Shown: piece after piece, positions 42,355 to 50,438 of the stretch
Position numbering within the stretch: the stretch's first letter is position 1
Layout: every line of letters begins with the position of its first letter
Assembly (NCBI GenBank): GCA_024699125.1
Contig: JAILQE010000003.1
Location: 1-57,883 of the forward strand
DNA: 57,883 nucleotides
Direction of reading: 5' to 3'
Origin: Candidatus Saccharimonadota bacterium
Lineage (GTDB): Bacteria; Patescibacteriota; Saccharimonadia; Saccharimonadales; Saccharimonadaceae
The notes under the pieces: model-generated
Seen by the model: the letters and a program-made list of their open reading frames with translations, nothing else
Databases searched by the model: none
Told to the model about the DNA's origin: nothing
Translations under genes and position numbers: made by a program

Positions 42355-43032
42355 TCATAATTTATTCAAAGCTTTAGCAATATAAGAAATCGAGCCAAGT
42401 ACCGGCCCGATGTCACGCACACGGGAAACTAGCGCGAGTTTAGAACTCAGCATCAATCGCATTAGTTTAATTTCGCTGGCGCCGATTTCGCCGTTCTCTG
42501 CCGGTCGCAAGGCCGATTCGGCAACATCCCAAAAATATCTGCAGTCTTCTTTTAATTTTTCGCCATCTGTGTCGCGATACAAATTAATTTGTTCGCCATT
42601 CACTTTGGCATAGTTAAACCAAAACCAAGTTTCAACAAGTTCCAAACTTTGTTTTTCGTTTAAGGCGGCCAAAGCTTGGTCCACAATATCAAAAAGTTCT
42701 TTGCTGTTGACGTCTGATGCGGCGTTGGCTTTTTTCAAAATCATTGAAGCAAGATTAAGCCTAGCGTAGTCCGTGATAATGTTTTGGTAAAACTTCAAAC
42801 TTTTGGCCGAGGTCACTACGGCTAAATTCCCTTTGCCTTCATGCACGTTAAGATCGATCAAACAAAACATTTCAATGTTACTTGCTAACTTAGATTTTTC
42901 CTTGCGCACACCGCGCGCCATTGCCGAGATTTTGCCTTCAGGTGTCAGCAGATTCAAAATGCGATCAGCTTCGCCGTAGTTGGTGCGACGCAGCACATAG
43001 GCAAGGGTTCTGGTGTCAGATTTGGTCGACAT
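42355..43032 (-). CDS. recO: DNA repair protein RecO
   Basis: 225 residues. The N-terminal OB domain is clear (TLAYVLRRTNYGEADRILNLLTPEGKISAMARGVRKEKSKLASNIEMF), followed by the helical domain. The zinc-binding Cys residues of many RecO proteins are not seen. Its start overlaps the receiver gene by 17 bases, making a kinase-receiver-recO operon. Confidence 0.9.
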   Translation of the reverse strand: MSTKSDTRTLAYVLRRTNYGEADRILNLLTPEGKISAMARGVRKEKSKLASNIEMFCLIDLNVHEGKGNLAVVTSAKSLKFYQNIITDYARLNLASMILKKANAASDVNSKELFDIVDQALAALNEKQSLELVETWFWFNYAKVNGEQINLYRDTDGEKLKEDCRYFWDVAESALRPAENGEIGASEIKLMRLMLSSKLALVSRVRDIGPVLGSISYIAKALNKL

Positions 43033-43354
43033 ATTTTTTGATTTCCTGTGGCGTCATGTTATCTTTTGATAAAATTCCCACCACATTGTACTGACTAAGA
43101 TCTACGTTTGAAACATCGAGCGACGTCACAATCACAATTGGAATTTTGGCCGTGTCCTGATAAGACGCTAGCTCATTTAAAAATGTAAAACCATCAGGCC
43201 CGTCTAACAAAATATCCAGGAAAATTAATTCCGGCACTTCATCATTTAAAGCCTCAATCGCCGTAATGGCGTTTGAAAAAACCTTGGTTTCTTTTTTGAC
43301 GGCGCGCGCGATGCACTCCGCCATGATTTCATCGTCGTCGATTACAAAAATCAT
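43016..43354 (-). CDS. stand-alone response-regulator receiver domain
   Basis: 112 residues, a receiver with no output domain. Acidic pocket DDD (6-8), phospho-acceptor Asp in LIFLDILLD (about residue 46), conserved Thr in IVTSL and Lys in LSKDN. It overlaps the kinase gene by one base and recO by 17. Without an output domain it should act by protein contact or as a phosphate sink. Confidence 0.88.
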   Translation of the reverse strand: MIFVIDDDEIMAECIARAVKKETKVFSNAITAIEALNDEVPELIFLDILLDGPDGFTFLNELASYQDTAKIPIVIVTSLDVSNVDLSQYNVVGILSKDNMTPQEIKKYVDQI

Positions 43355-44040
43355 TAAAACAATCTCGCTTGGGTTGAGACCGGCAGCTCGATAAAGAAGC
43401 TGGTGCCGTCGCGGTGACGAACCGCACCCACGTTGGCGTTCATATAACGAGAAAATTTAGAAGCAATATAAAGCCCGAGGCCAGAACTGCCCGGACGCAT
43501 CGCGATTGAAGTTGGTTTTTTGATCCAGCCGCGTTTCATTTCGCGCCACACATCCATCGGCAAAGCCGGACCAAAATCACGCACGGAAATTTTGACTTTG
43601 TCATGGCAATCGTTAATGCAAAGTTCGGAACGAGTTTCTTCGCCCGAATAATGCATGGCGTTAAGTAGGAAATTGTAGACTACACTGTGAAGCAAATCGC
43701 GATTGGCCGTGACGAGCTTGGCTTTGTTGGAATATTTTACAAATAGTTCGCGCTTGTTGTAGCGGAAAAGGTAATCGAGCTCGCGCGTGACATCGTCGCA
43801 AACGGCGCGCACTGAAACTGGCTCCATCGTAAACAAACCGTCTTCGAGCCGGGCGATTTTAGTAAGGTCATTAACTTGTTTGATAGCGCGTTCACTCACG
43901 CTCACCATTTCGGAACGGATATGTTCGAGCGAAGGCGCTGGTTCTTCGAAATCAAAAGACAGGGCGAGCTGGCGCAAAACAGACAGCGGAGCCTTAAGCT
44001 CGTGGGCTGCCACCAAAATACCGTTCACCTCCTGTTCCAT
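43354..44040 (-). CDS. soluble histidine kinase without sensor domain
   Basis: 228 residues. The protein starts almost at the H-box (AAHELKAPLSVLRQ), then a DHp helix pair, N-box NFLLNAMHYS, DFGPALP (G1) and GSSGLGLYIASKF (G2). No membrane segment or PAS/GAF domain is present, so its signal must come from a partner or from inside the cell. TATAAT lies six bases before the ATG (TATAAT-CAGGGC-ATG). Confidence 0.88.
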   Translation of the reverse strand: MEQEVNGILVAAHELKAPLSVLRQLALSFDFEEPAPSLEHIRSEMVSVSERAIKQVNDLTKIARLEDGLFTMEPVSVRAVCDDVTRELDYLFRYNKRELFVKYSNKAKLVTANRDLLHSVVYNFLLNAMHYSGEETRSELCINDCHDKVKISVRDFGPALPMDVWREMKRGWIKKPTSIAMRPGSSGLGLYIASKFSRYMNANVGAVRHRDGTSFFIELPVSTQARLF

Positions 44041-44062
44041 GCCCTGATTATAGCACAGAGAA

Positions 44063-44269
44063 TTATTTACTGAAGTCCTCTGATAGAATTTCGATTTCGT
44101 TTTTTAGACTTTCTAGGTCGCCTTCGATTTCTTTAGCGAGTTTTAGAGTCTCTTTGTATTTGTCGGTGGCGTTTTCTAAATTGAAATCGTCACCATAAAA
44201 CCACTCCACACTTTCGTCGAGCTTTTGAATCTTTTGATTTAGGTTTGGTTTATTGTCGGTCTCTGACAT
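44063..44269 (-). CDS. xseB: exodeoxyribonuclease VII small subunit
   Basis: 68 residues from the preferred ATG. Pattern QKIQKLDESVEWFYGDDFNLENATDKYKETLKLAKEIEGDLESLKNEIEIL matches XseB (two helices). GGAG lies seven bases before the ATG. It overlaps the end of xseA, its partner. Confidence 0.85.
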   Translation of the reverse strand: MSETDNKPNLNQKIQKLDESVEWFYGDDFNLENATDKYKETLKLAKEIEGDLESLKNEIEILSEDFSK

Positions 44270-45344
44270 CTTTAATCTCCGCATTAATTTCTTGTTTAAA
44301 TGTTGTAATTTTTACAACACTTCCTGGGGAAACTTTGCCGGATAAAATTGCGTAGCCTTGGCGCAGAACCTTTTCTGGGTTCAACGCTTCAAGTAATTTC
44401 ATTTTTTGTTTAATGTTTTCCGTGAGCGCGGCAACCTTGTTTTGCCATTCGCGCGTAATGCGCTCGACTTTGTTCTTGTTTTCAAATATCGCGTTGTTGA
44501 TATTGTTGATAATTACCTGTTTGACGCGGTCTAGGGTAGTTTCGATTTTTCGAATTTCAGCAGCGCGATCTTTTGTCAACATTTGCGCGGCATTTGATGG
44601 CGTTGATGCACGCACATCAGCTGCAAGATCTGCCAAGCTTTCGTCTACTTCGTGGCCGATGCCGGTGATAACTGGAATTTTGGATGCCGCAATGGCGCGG
44701 ACTAATTCTTCGTCGTTAAACGCAGCTAGGTCGTCTGCCGAACCGCCGCCGCGAAGAATTGCGATCACATCTACGCCGCCGTGCTCGTTGAAATATTTAA
44801 TGGCGCGCACGATTTGGGCCGGCGCATCCAGACCTTGCACCTGCGTGTGAGCGGTAGTGATTTTGAGTCCGCCCCAACGTTCGTTAATAATCTTGATAAA
44901 ATCTGCGTAACCAGCGGCCTGGGTAGAGGAGATCACGCCAATGTTCGAAATATCGGCAGGGAGTGGGCGCTTTTTGGCTTCGTCAAACAAACCTTCGGCG
45001 GCAAGTTTTTTCTTTAAAAGCTCAAAAGCTTTTTTGATGCTTCCCTCGCCCACCGGCTGAATTGCCTGCACGGTAAACGAAAACTTACCCCACTTGGTGA
45101 TTTTTGGCACGCCGCGCACCATCACTTTCATGCCGTCTTCAAGCGGCATTTTAAGTTGGTACAAAGTCATAAAACAATTGACGCTGGATTCGTCGTCTTT
45201 GATATCAAAGAAAACCCATTTGCCCTGGTTGACTTTAAAACTCGCGACTTCACCGACCAAAACCACGCTCGCGTAAGCATAGTCGAGCGTTTGGTTGATA
45301 GCGGAAATAAGTTCGGTAGGGGAGAACTTAAGCGTCGGCTCCAT
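44250..45344 (-). CDS. xseA: exodeoxyribonuclease VII large subunit
   Basis: 364 residues, shorter than the usual 400-450. N-terminal OB domain (VVLVGEVASFKVNQGKWVFFDIKDDESSVNCFM), catalytic region with ISSTQAAGYADFIKII, IAILRGGGSADDLAAFNDEELVRAIAASKIPVITGIGHEVDESLADLAADVRASTPSNAA, and a coiled-coil before the C-terminus. AGGA precedes the ATG, which overlaps the YbhN-like gene by 17 bases. Confidence 0.94.
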   Translation of the reverse strand: MEPTLKFSPTELISAINQTLDYAYASVVLVGEVASFKVNQGKWVFFDIKDDESSVNCFMTLYQLKMPLEDGMKVMVRGVPKITKWGKFSFTVQAIQPVGEGSIKKAFELLKKKLAAEGLFDEAKKRPLPADISNIGVISSTQAAGYADFIKIINERWGGLKITTAHTQVQGLDAPAQIVRAIKYFNEHGGVDVIAILRGGGSADDLAAFNDEELVRAIAASKIPVITGIGHEVDESLADLAADVRASTPSNAAQMLTKDRAAEIRKIETTLDRVKQVIINNINNAIFENKNKVERITREWQNKVAALTENIKQKMKLLEALNPEKVLRQGYAILSGKVSPGSVVKITTFKQEINAEIKDVRDRQ

Positions 45345-46386
45345 CGTCTTTTCCTGCCTGCATGATGGTTTTGTTGTATGGCCAGTAGCCGGTAGCGATG
45401 GTGAAAAGCAAAGTAGCGACGCGAGTCATAATGGTGACAATGGTGGCAGTACCAAAATCGATGCCGAGCGCAACCATCACACCGGTCATGCCGAGTTCAT
45501 AAAGGCCGTAAGGCACAATGCCGTCAAAGACCGAGCCAATGGCTTCGCCCACCATGATGTATGGCAAAAGCTCCGGACGGCCAAGCGAAATTGCCACGAT
45601 CCAATAGGTCGCGATCTCACAAAAACTGTAAATAATTCCCCAGAAAACCGGGCGGCGGAGATTCTTTTTATCGCGGCGCGCAATCAAAACGCTCTCGTGA
45701 ATATCCATCAAATAGTGATTGATTTTTTCGTAAGTGATGATGGTGCGTTTTTGACCAAAAGTAAAAGTCCTAACTAGCCAGTTGGCAAAGTTGGTGGCGA
45801 GTTTACTGAAGAAGTTGATGCGTTTTTTGCCGCTGGCAATAAAAATGATCAGGCCGAGGGCAATCGCGACGCCCACGTTCATAATGAGGGAAACCCAAAT
45901 TACCCAGTGTGCGCTGTCTGGAATCAAATTTAGGAAGAACAAAACCAAAATTGCGATGAGTGCCTGCACGTAGTTGAAGACCGTAGTGATGGCGTAGCGG
46001 AAAACGTAAAGGAAACTAGACTGGCCGGCCGTAACATTGTATGGACGCAGGCGCCATGACAAAAAGGCGAGCCCGCCAAAACCGCCGGCTGGCACTGCGT
46101 GATTCACAAAGTTGAGCTCGAGGGAAATACGTGCACTCTCTTTAATCGACAACTTTTTGACCTTGCTGGATTTTTTGAGATATGAGAAGAAAATGCGGCC
46201 GCAGGCGTAGTACATAAAGAGTTGCTCTGGAATGAGGAGAAGCAAAACAAAACAGTTAGCTTCAGGAAGATGGGAAACTGCCTCCGTGATGTCTGGCCAG
46301 TTTTGGTAGATAATATAGGCTACCAGGAAGACCGTGACGATGGACAAAAACGTCCGAAAAGAAAACTTAAATGGTTTTTTAGCCAT
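45328..46386 (-). CDS. YbhN/lysylphosphatidylglycerol-synthetase-TM family membrane protein
   Basis: 352 residues, about seven or eight hydrophobic segments, with NFVNHAVPAGGFGGLAFLSWRL as the family signature and GSVFDGIVPYGLYELGMTGVMVALG near the C-terminus. Members include flippase domains and proteins of unknown role in lipid or glycolipid movement. There is no synthetase domain. It opens the xseAB operon, with TATAAT (46393-46398) six bases before the ATG, and is divergent from the Trm11-like gene. Confidence 0.85.
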   Translation of the reverse strand: MAKKPFKFSFRTFLSIVTVFLVAYIIYQNWPDITEAVSHLPEANCFVLLLLIPEQLFMYYACGRIFFSYLKKSSKVKKLSIKESARISLELNFVNHAVPAGGFGGLAFLSWRLRPYNVTAGQSSFLYVFRYAITTVFNYVQALIAILVLFFLNLIPDSAHWVIWVSLIMNVGVAIALGLIIFIASGKKRINFFSKLATNFANWLVRTFTFGQKRTIITYEKINHYLMDIHESVLIARRDKKNLRRPVFWGIIYSFCEIATYWIVAISLGRPELLPYIMVGEAIGSVFDGIVPYGLYELGMTGVMVALGIDFGTATIVTIMTRVATLLFTIATGYWPYNKTIMQAGKDDGADA

Positions 46387-46392
46387 GAGTGA

Positions 46393-46414
46393 ATTATACC
46401 ATATATGCTATAAT
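46393..46414. promoter_or_regulatory. tightly packed divergent promoters
   Basis: Minus -10 box 46393-46398 and plus -10 box 46409-46414 are only ten bases apart; both are six bases from their ATG. The two polymerases could not sit here together. Confidence 0.75.
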
Positions 46415-46420
46415 TTAGAT

Positions 46421-47608
46421 ATGAAATACCTAGCCGTGCTGGGGCGCCAGCCCGAAATTTCCCTTGCCGAACTTGAGGCGATTTTTTCGCGCGTGAGCCG
46501 CTTTAAAACGGGTCTTGCAACTTTTGCCGCAGACTCCACTCCAGATATTGCTAGGCTTGGCGGAAGCTTAAAACTCGCCGAAGAATTAGATGCTGAGCCT
46601 TTGGAATTTTTGCAGAATTTACCAGAGGGAAAGATCACGCTTGGGGTTTCGGATTACTCCGAGCACGCTTCCCCGCGCAAGGCTCAGGGTGAAGCTTTGA
46701 AACTTAAAAAGATTTTGACTCGCCACGGCCGCAGCGTACGCGTGGTAGAGAACAAAGCTGCGACTCTTTCTACTGCTACTTCCCTTCACAACGGGCTTTC
46801 TGGCGCCAAGCCAAACAAAGTTGAGTTGATTTTGGTTGATAAAACCTGGTGGAAGGTAATCGGCGTACAAGATATCGACGCCTACGCCAAGCGCGACCAA
46901 GCTCGCCCAGCCCGCGATGCCAAGGTTGGCATGTTACCACCAAAACTCGCCCAGATTTTGATTAACCTTTGCGGAAATTTGCCAGAAGGTTCTACTGTTC
47001 TGGACCCATTTTGCGGTACTGGAGTTGTTCTACAAGAGGCTCTCTTGATGGGCTACAAAGCCTACGGCACCGACATCGAGCAACGCATGATTGACTACTC
47101 CCAGAAGAACCTGGAATGGCTCACTGCAAAACCTGAAACGGGTTTTCCTCGAGGCGCGTCCGGTCGGCCCGTCGCCACGGGCGACCGGCGCTCGTCCTCG
47201 CCTTGCCAGGCTCCGGATCCTCTCGAAAAACCATTTCAGGTTTCGCAGGGAGACGCAACCAATTTCTCCTGGGAACAACCAATCGATGCGGTTGCTTGTG
47301 AAGGCTTCTTAGGTCAGCCAATGAGTTTGCCGCCTGCAGAAATCAAACTCAAGTCCGAAAAACAGAGGTGCGGCGCCATTGTGGTAGGCTTTTTGAAAAA
47401 TCTAGCCGAGCAAATTAAACCAAATACGCCAGTTGTGATCGCGGTGCCAGCATGGCTAAGGCCGGACGGCAAATATTCTCGCCTGGAAATCCTTGACGAA
47501 ATAGAGAGACTAGGGTATAATCAATTGAATAAGTCGCGCGAGGGGCTTCTTTACTATCGTGAAGACCAAGTTGTCGCGCGAGATATAATAATATTAAGGA
47601 AGAAATAA
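46421..47608 (+). CDS. Trm11-like tRNA guanosine methyltransferase with in-frame palindromic insertion
   Basis: 395 residues. N-terminal ferredoxin/THUMP-like region (YLAVLGRQPEISLAELEAIF), PPKLAQILINL, SAM motif I VLDPFCGTGVVLQEALLMGYKAYGTDI and motif IV DAVACEGFLGQP. Family members methylate G10 of tRNA; which base this one modifies is not certain. Residues about 235-276 are encoded by palindromic copy C and separate the helix EQRMIDYSQKNLEWL from the GDATNF strand; this low-complexity loop (R, P, S, G rich) has no counterpart I know in the family. TATAAT is six bases before the ATG; the ORF could extend 29 codons upstream, across the neighbour's promoter, which I reject. Confidence 0.82.
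   Translation: MKYLAVLGRQPEISLAELEAIFSRVSRFKTGLATFAADSTPDIARLGGSLKLAEELDAEPLEFLQNLPEGKITLGVSDYSEHASPRKAQGEALKLKKILTRHGRSVRVVENKAATLSTATSLHNGLSGAKPNKVELILVDKTWWKVIGVQDIDAYAKRDQARPARDAKVGMLPPKLAQILINLCGNLPEGSTVLDPFCGTGVVLQEALLMGYKAYGTDIEQRMIDYSQKNLEWLTAKPETGFPRGASGRPVATGDRRSSSPCQAPDPLEKPFQVSQGDATNFSWEQPIDAVACEGFLGQPMSLPPAEIKLKSEKQRCGAIVVGFLKNLAEQIKPNTPVVIAVPAWLRPDGKYSRLEILDEIERLGYNQLNKSREGLLYYREDQVVARDIIILRKK
47124..47248. repeat. palindromic element, copy C (125 bp), inside a coding sequence
   Basis: Arms 47124-47154 and 47221-47248 pair (CTGCAAAACCTGAAA against CTGCGAAACCTGAAA after reverse-complementing). The 66-base core 47155-47220 is in copy B orientation. Relative to A and B, the long stem has C-G to T-A and A-T to G-C pair changes on both sides. 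The reading frame stays open through the element. Confidence 0.92.
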
Positions 47609-47881
47609 ATGTCACACGTAAAAGCTGGCGGTACCGCCAAGAACGTCCATAACAATGCTGGCCAGCGCCTTGGCGTTAAGCGCTTTGGTGGCCAAAAAGT
47701 TAAAAACGGCGAAGTTATCGTTCGCCAAACTGGTGCAACCAAAATTGCTGGCCCTGGCACTTATATGTCTCGTAACTTTACGATTCATGCAGCCAAGGAT
47801 GGCGTGGTTACCTTTGTAAAAACCAAGAAATCTCATTTCTCTGGCAAATCATTACCACGCGTTCGCGTTGAAGTTCGCTAA
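47609..47881 (+). CDS. rpmA: 50S ribosomal protein L27
   Basis: 90 residues. KAGGTAKNVHNNAGQRLGVKRFGGQKVKNGEVIVRQTGATKIAGPGTYMSRNFTIHAAKDGVVTF is the full L27 fold; the N-terminal tail reaches the peptidyl transferase centre. rplU (L21), its usual neighbour, is absent here. A TATAAT and AAGGAAG lie in the end of the upstream gene, so it has a promoter of its own. Confidence 0.96.
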   Translation: MSHVKAGGTAKNVHNNAGQRLGVKRFGGQKVKNGEVIVRQTGATKIAGPGTYMSRNFTIHAAKDGVVTFVKTKKSHFSGKSLPRVRVEVR

Positions 47882-47885
47882 ATAA

Positions 47886-47916
47886 TAAAAAAGACGCTAC
47901 CGTTAGCGTCTTTTTT
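47886..47916. terminator. bidirectional terminator between rpmA and the HAD gene
   Basis: AAAAAAGACGCT-ACCGTT-AGCGTCTTTTTT. Confidence 0.88.
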
Positions 47917-47928
47917 GGTGTCTAATTT

Positions 47929-48696
47929 TTATTCGGTTACACCGAGGATGCCGCGCAGGGCATAGGCGGTGTCTTCGTGGCTGCGCACAGTGATAGTATC
48001 GATACCCATTTGAACCACTGGATAATCATTGCCGCCCGGTTGGGTCATGTCGCCAAAGTAGAGAATATCTTCTTTTGTCACATTCAACTCTTCGAGTAGG
48101 TGCGTCATGCCGAATTCCTTGTTCATACCAGGGGTGATAGCGTTAATAGAGGTAGTGCCGCCGATTTCGTAATCAAATTCTGGCGCGAGTTCTTTGGCGC
48201 GGGCGCAGATTTTTTCGCGCTTCTTGCAGTCTGGGTCCCAAGCATATTTGGCCTCAGTGCCGGCTTTTTGGCCGAGGGCAGAGAAGGTCACCTGCGAGAG
48301 GCGGTTTTCGATAATTTCATCGCCAGGAGCGAGTTTATCTTCTTCCCAGTAGCCGAGCTCCTTCGCGGCGGTTTCGATAGCATTGGTGATTTTTGCAACT
48401 TGATCATTAGTGAGAGGGAAGTTATAGACCTGTTCCCAATCCTTTTTCTCGATGTTATAGCGATAATATTGGGTGCCTTGCGCTACGAAAAGATGCAAAT
48501 GCGAAAGCTGCTCTGGAGTAGCATCGGTTAAACGGTCCACAATTTGGATCAAGAATTGGTCGAACTTTTGGCCAGAAATTGGGCAAATTTCGAAGTGGTT
48601 GAGACAGCGGGTAAGAAGATTGGCGATCTCGTCTGGAATTGGGGTTTTAGCGATATTAAGGGTTTGATCGATGTCGAATGCTAAAACTTTTTTCAT
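47929..48696 (-). CDS. HAD-family hydrolase resembling eukaryotic-type phosphomannomutase
   Basis: 255 residues. HAD motif I FDIDQTLN, motif III/IV region YFGDMTQPGGNDYPVVQ and cap segment GGTTSINAITPGMNKEFGMTHLLEEL follow the PMM1/PMM2 pattern (FGDKTxPGGND). The second Asp of DxDxT is present. It could interconvert hexose phosphates for glycans or act as a sugar phosphatase. The ATG follows the tyrS stop directly with AAAGGA upstream. Confidence 0.8.
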   Translation of the reverse strand: MKKVLAFDIDQTLNIAKTPIPDEIANLLTRCLNHFEICPISGQKFDQFLIQIVDRLTDATPEQLSHLHLFVAQGTQYYRYNIEKKDWEQVYNFPLTNDQVAKITNAIETAAKELGYWEEDKLAPGDEIIENRLSQVTFSALGQKAGTEAKYAWDPDCKKREKICARAKELAPEFDYEIGGTTSINAITPGMNKEFGMTHLLEELNVTKEDILYFGDMTQPGGNDYPVVQMGIDTITVRSHEDTAYALRGILGVTE

Positions 48697-49938
48697 TTAA
48701 TTTCCTTTTACTACGGCAAATTTGTTTTTGCCTTTTTTAATAATTGCGATTTGGTTTAAGTCAATTTCATCTTGGACTTTGGTGCCGTTAATCGAGATGG
48801 CGCCTTGGGCGATAAACTCGCGAGCCTTTTTCTTGGAATCAGCAAGACCAGTAGCGACTAAGGCATCAACGAGGTTGGTGCCAAGTTTTACAACTGGGAG
48901 ATAATCGGAAAATTCGACGATTTCATCGGCGGTGAGTTCGGCGAAATTGGCATCGCGACTAAAGAGGACATCGTTCAAATTGATGATAGCCTCGGCAGCC
49001 GGCTTGCCGTGAACAACTTCGGTGGCGCCCCTAGCTAAGGCTTTTTGAGCGATGCGGAGCTCTGGCTGAGCCTGGTGGCGAGCCATGATGTCGTCGATTT
49101 CTGGCTTTTCGAGCAAGGTGTAGATCTTGAGCAAGTTTTCCACAGCCTCATCTGGTTGATTCATCCAGAATTGGTAGAAATCAAAGATAGAAGTGTAGTT
49201 GCCGGAACCATTGTCTTTGCTGGCGAGCCAAACGGCGTTGCCTTCAGATTTACCGAATTTGCGGCCGGTGACTGGGTCGATCACGAGTGGGGTAGACCAA
49301 ACGTCGGCGTCGGCATCCTCAAGGCGCTTAATCAAGTGAATACCAGAGGTACAGTTGCCGTATTGGTCGGCACCGCAGAGCTGCAGGCTCACGCCATATT
49401 TGCGATAAAGATGCAGGAAATCGTAACCCTGAATCAAAGTGTAAGAAAATTCAGCGTAGGAAATACCAGAGCCACCTTCGCCGATGCGGTTTTGGACGAA
49501 CTGGCGATCTAAAAGCTGCGTCATTGAGAAGTTTTTACCAACTTCGCGTAGGAAAGAGAGGTAATTAATATCTTTGAACCAATCATAATTATCGAGCAGA
49601 GTAACATTTTCAACGTTCATCACGCGCTCGATTTGGGCCTTGATACAGGCTTTGTTGTGCTCGATTTCTTCGATAGATTTGAGATCGCGCTCGCCGTTAT
49701 CCTTTGGGTCGCCAATCTGGCCGGTAGCACCACCCACAAGCATATATGGCTCGTAGCCGTGACGAGCAAAACAGGCACACATCATGAGCGCCGCCAAATT
49801 ACCAATCGTGAGGGAATCAGCGGATGGATCGGCCCCAAAATAGAACTTTTTGGAGGCGCGAGTATCAAGCTCGGCAGGATCTTTAATGGTGGTTTTGGCG
49901 TTAAAGCCGCGATAAATTAGTTCTTCAGATAGGTTCAT
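48697..49938 (-). CDS. tyrS: tyrosyl-tRNA synthetase
   Basis: Class I synthetase. FYFGADPSADSLTIGNL holds the HIGH-type motif, KFGKSEGNAVWL is the KMSKS loop, and an S4 domain ends the protein (ALVATGLADSKKKAREFIAQGAISINGTKV). 413 residues is normal. TAAAAT is six bases before the ATG (TAAAAT-AACAGT-ATG). The HAD gene follows with no gap. Confidence 0.96.
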   Translation of the reverse strand: MNLSEELIYRGFNAKTTIKDPAELDTRASKKFYFGADPSADSLTIGNLAALMMCACFARHGYEPYMLVGGATGQIGDPKDNGERDLKSIEEIEHNKACIKAQIERVMNVENVTLLDNYDWFKDINYLSFLREVGKNFSMTQLLDRQFVQNRIGEGGSGISYAEFSYTLIQGYDFLHLYRKYGVSLQLCGADQYGNCTSGIHLIKRLEDADADVWSTPLVIDPVTGRKFGKSEGNAVWLASKDNGSGNYTSIFDFYQFWMNQPDEAVENLLKIYTLLEKPEIDDIMARHQAQPELRIAQKALARGATEVVHGKPAAEAIINLNDVLFSRDANFAELTADEIVEFSDYLPVVKLGTNLVDALVATGLADSKKKAREFIAQGAISINGTKVQDEIDLNQIAIIKKGKNKFAVVKGN

Positions 49939-49950
49939 ACTGTTATTTTA

Positions 49951-50379
49951 TCACAAAGTCGCACCTTTGCGGGCCTTGTTCGCCCATTCGTCGGCGAGCT
50001 CGTTGAGCTTGGTGCCGGCGTGGCCGCGCACCCAGATCAGGGAAACGTCGTGTGTAGTGTACAAATCGTAGAGTTCTTTGACGATGTCGAGGTTTTGGAT
50101 TTCCCCTTTTGATTTGGTCCAGCCGCGGGCTTGCCAGCCTGGCGCCCATTTAGTAAGGACGTTAATCCAAAATTCGGAGTCGGAGTGGATTTCTAGGGGT
50201 TCGTCGCCGGCATATTTGATGGCGGCAATCATGGCGAGGCCTTCCATGCGGATGTTGGTGGATTGCGGTTCTCTGCCGAGCGCCACCGGCTGAAAGTCGC
50301 CGTTTATTCCTTCAAGTACGGCAAAACCGCCCGGGCCCGGGTTCGGGGAAGCGCTGCCATCGGTCCATAAGATTTTCAT
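49951..50379 (-). CDS. rnhA: ribonuclease HI
   Basis: 142 residues. ILWTDGSASPNPGPGGFAV (first Asp), RMEGLAMIAAI (Glu), IHSDSEFWIN (second Asp) and VRGHAGTKLNELAD (His/Asp) give the DEDD active site. It removes RNA from RNA-DNA hybrids. ATG at 50377-50379 is six bases after TATCAT; the longer ORF adds six unlikely codons. Confidence 0.94.
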   Translation of the reverse strand: MKILWTDGSASPNPGPGGFAVLEGINGDFQPVALGREPQSTNIRMEGLAMIAAIKYAGDEPLEIHSDSEFWINVLTKWAPGWQARGWTKSKGEIQNLDIVKELYDLYTTHDVSLIWVRGHAGTKLNELADEWANKARKGATL

Positions 50380-50395
50380 ATCTTTATGATAACAC

Positions 50396-50431
50396 AAAAA
50401 TCCCCCGGGCCAAATGGCACCCGGGGGTTTG
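50396..50431 (-). terminator. terminator of the HD-domain gene
   Basis: AACCCCCGGGT and CCCGGGGGATT arms on the minus strand, followed by TTTTTG. Confidence 0.8.
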
Positions 50432-50438
50432 GAAGTGG

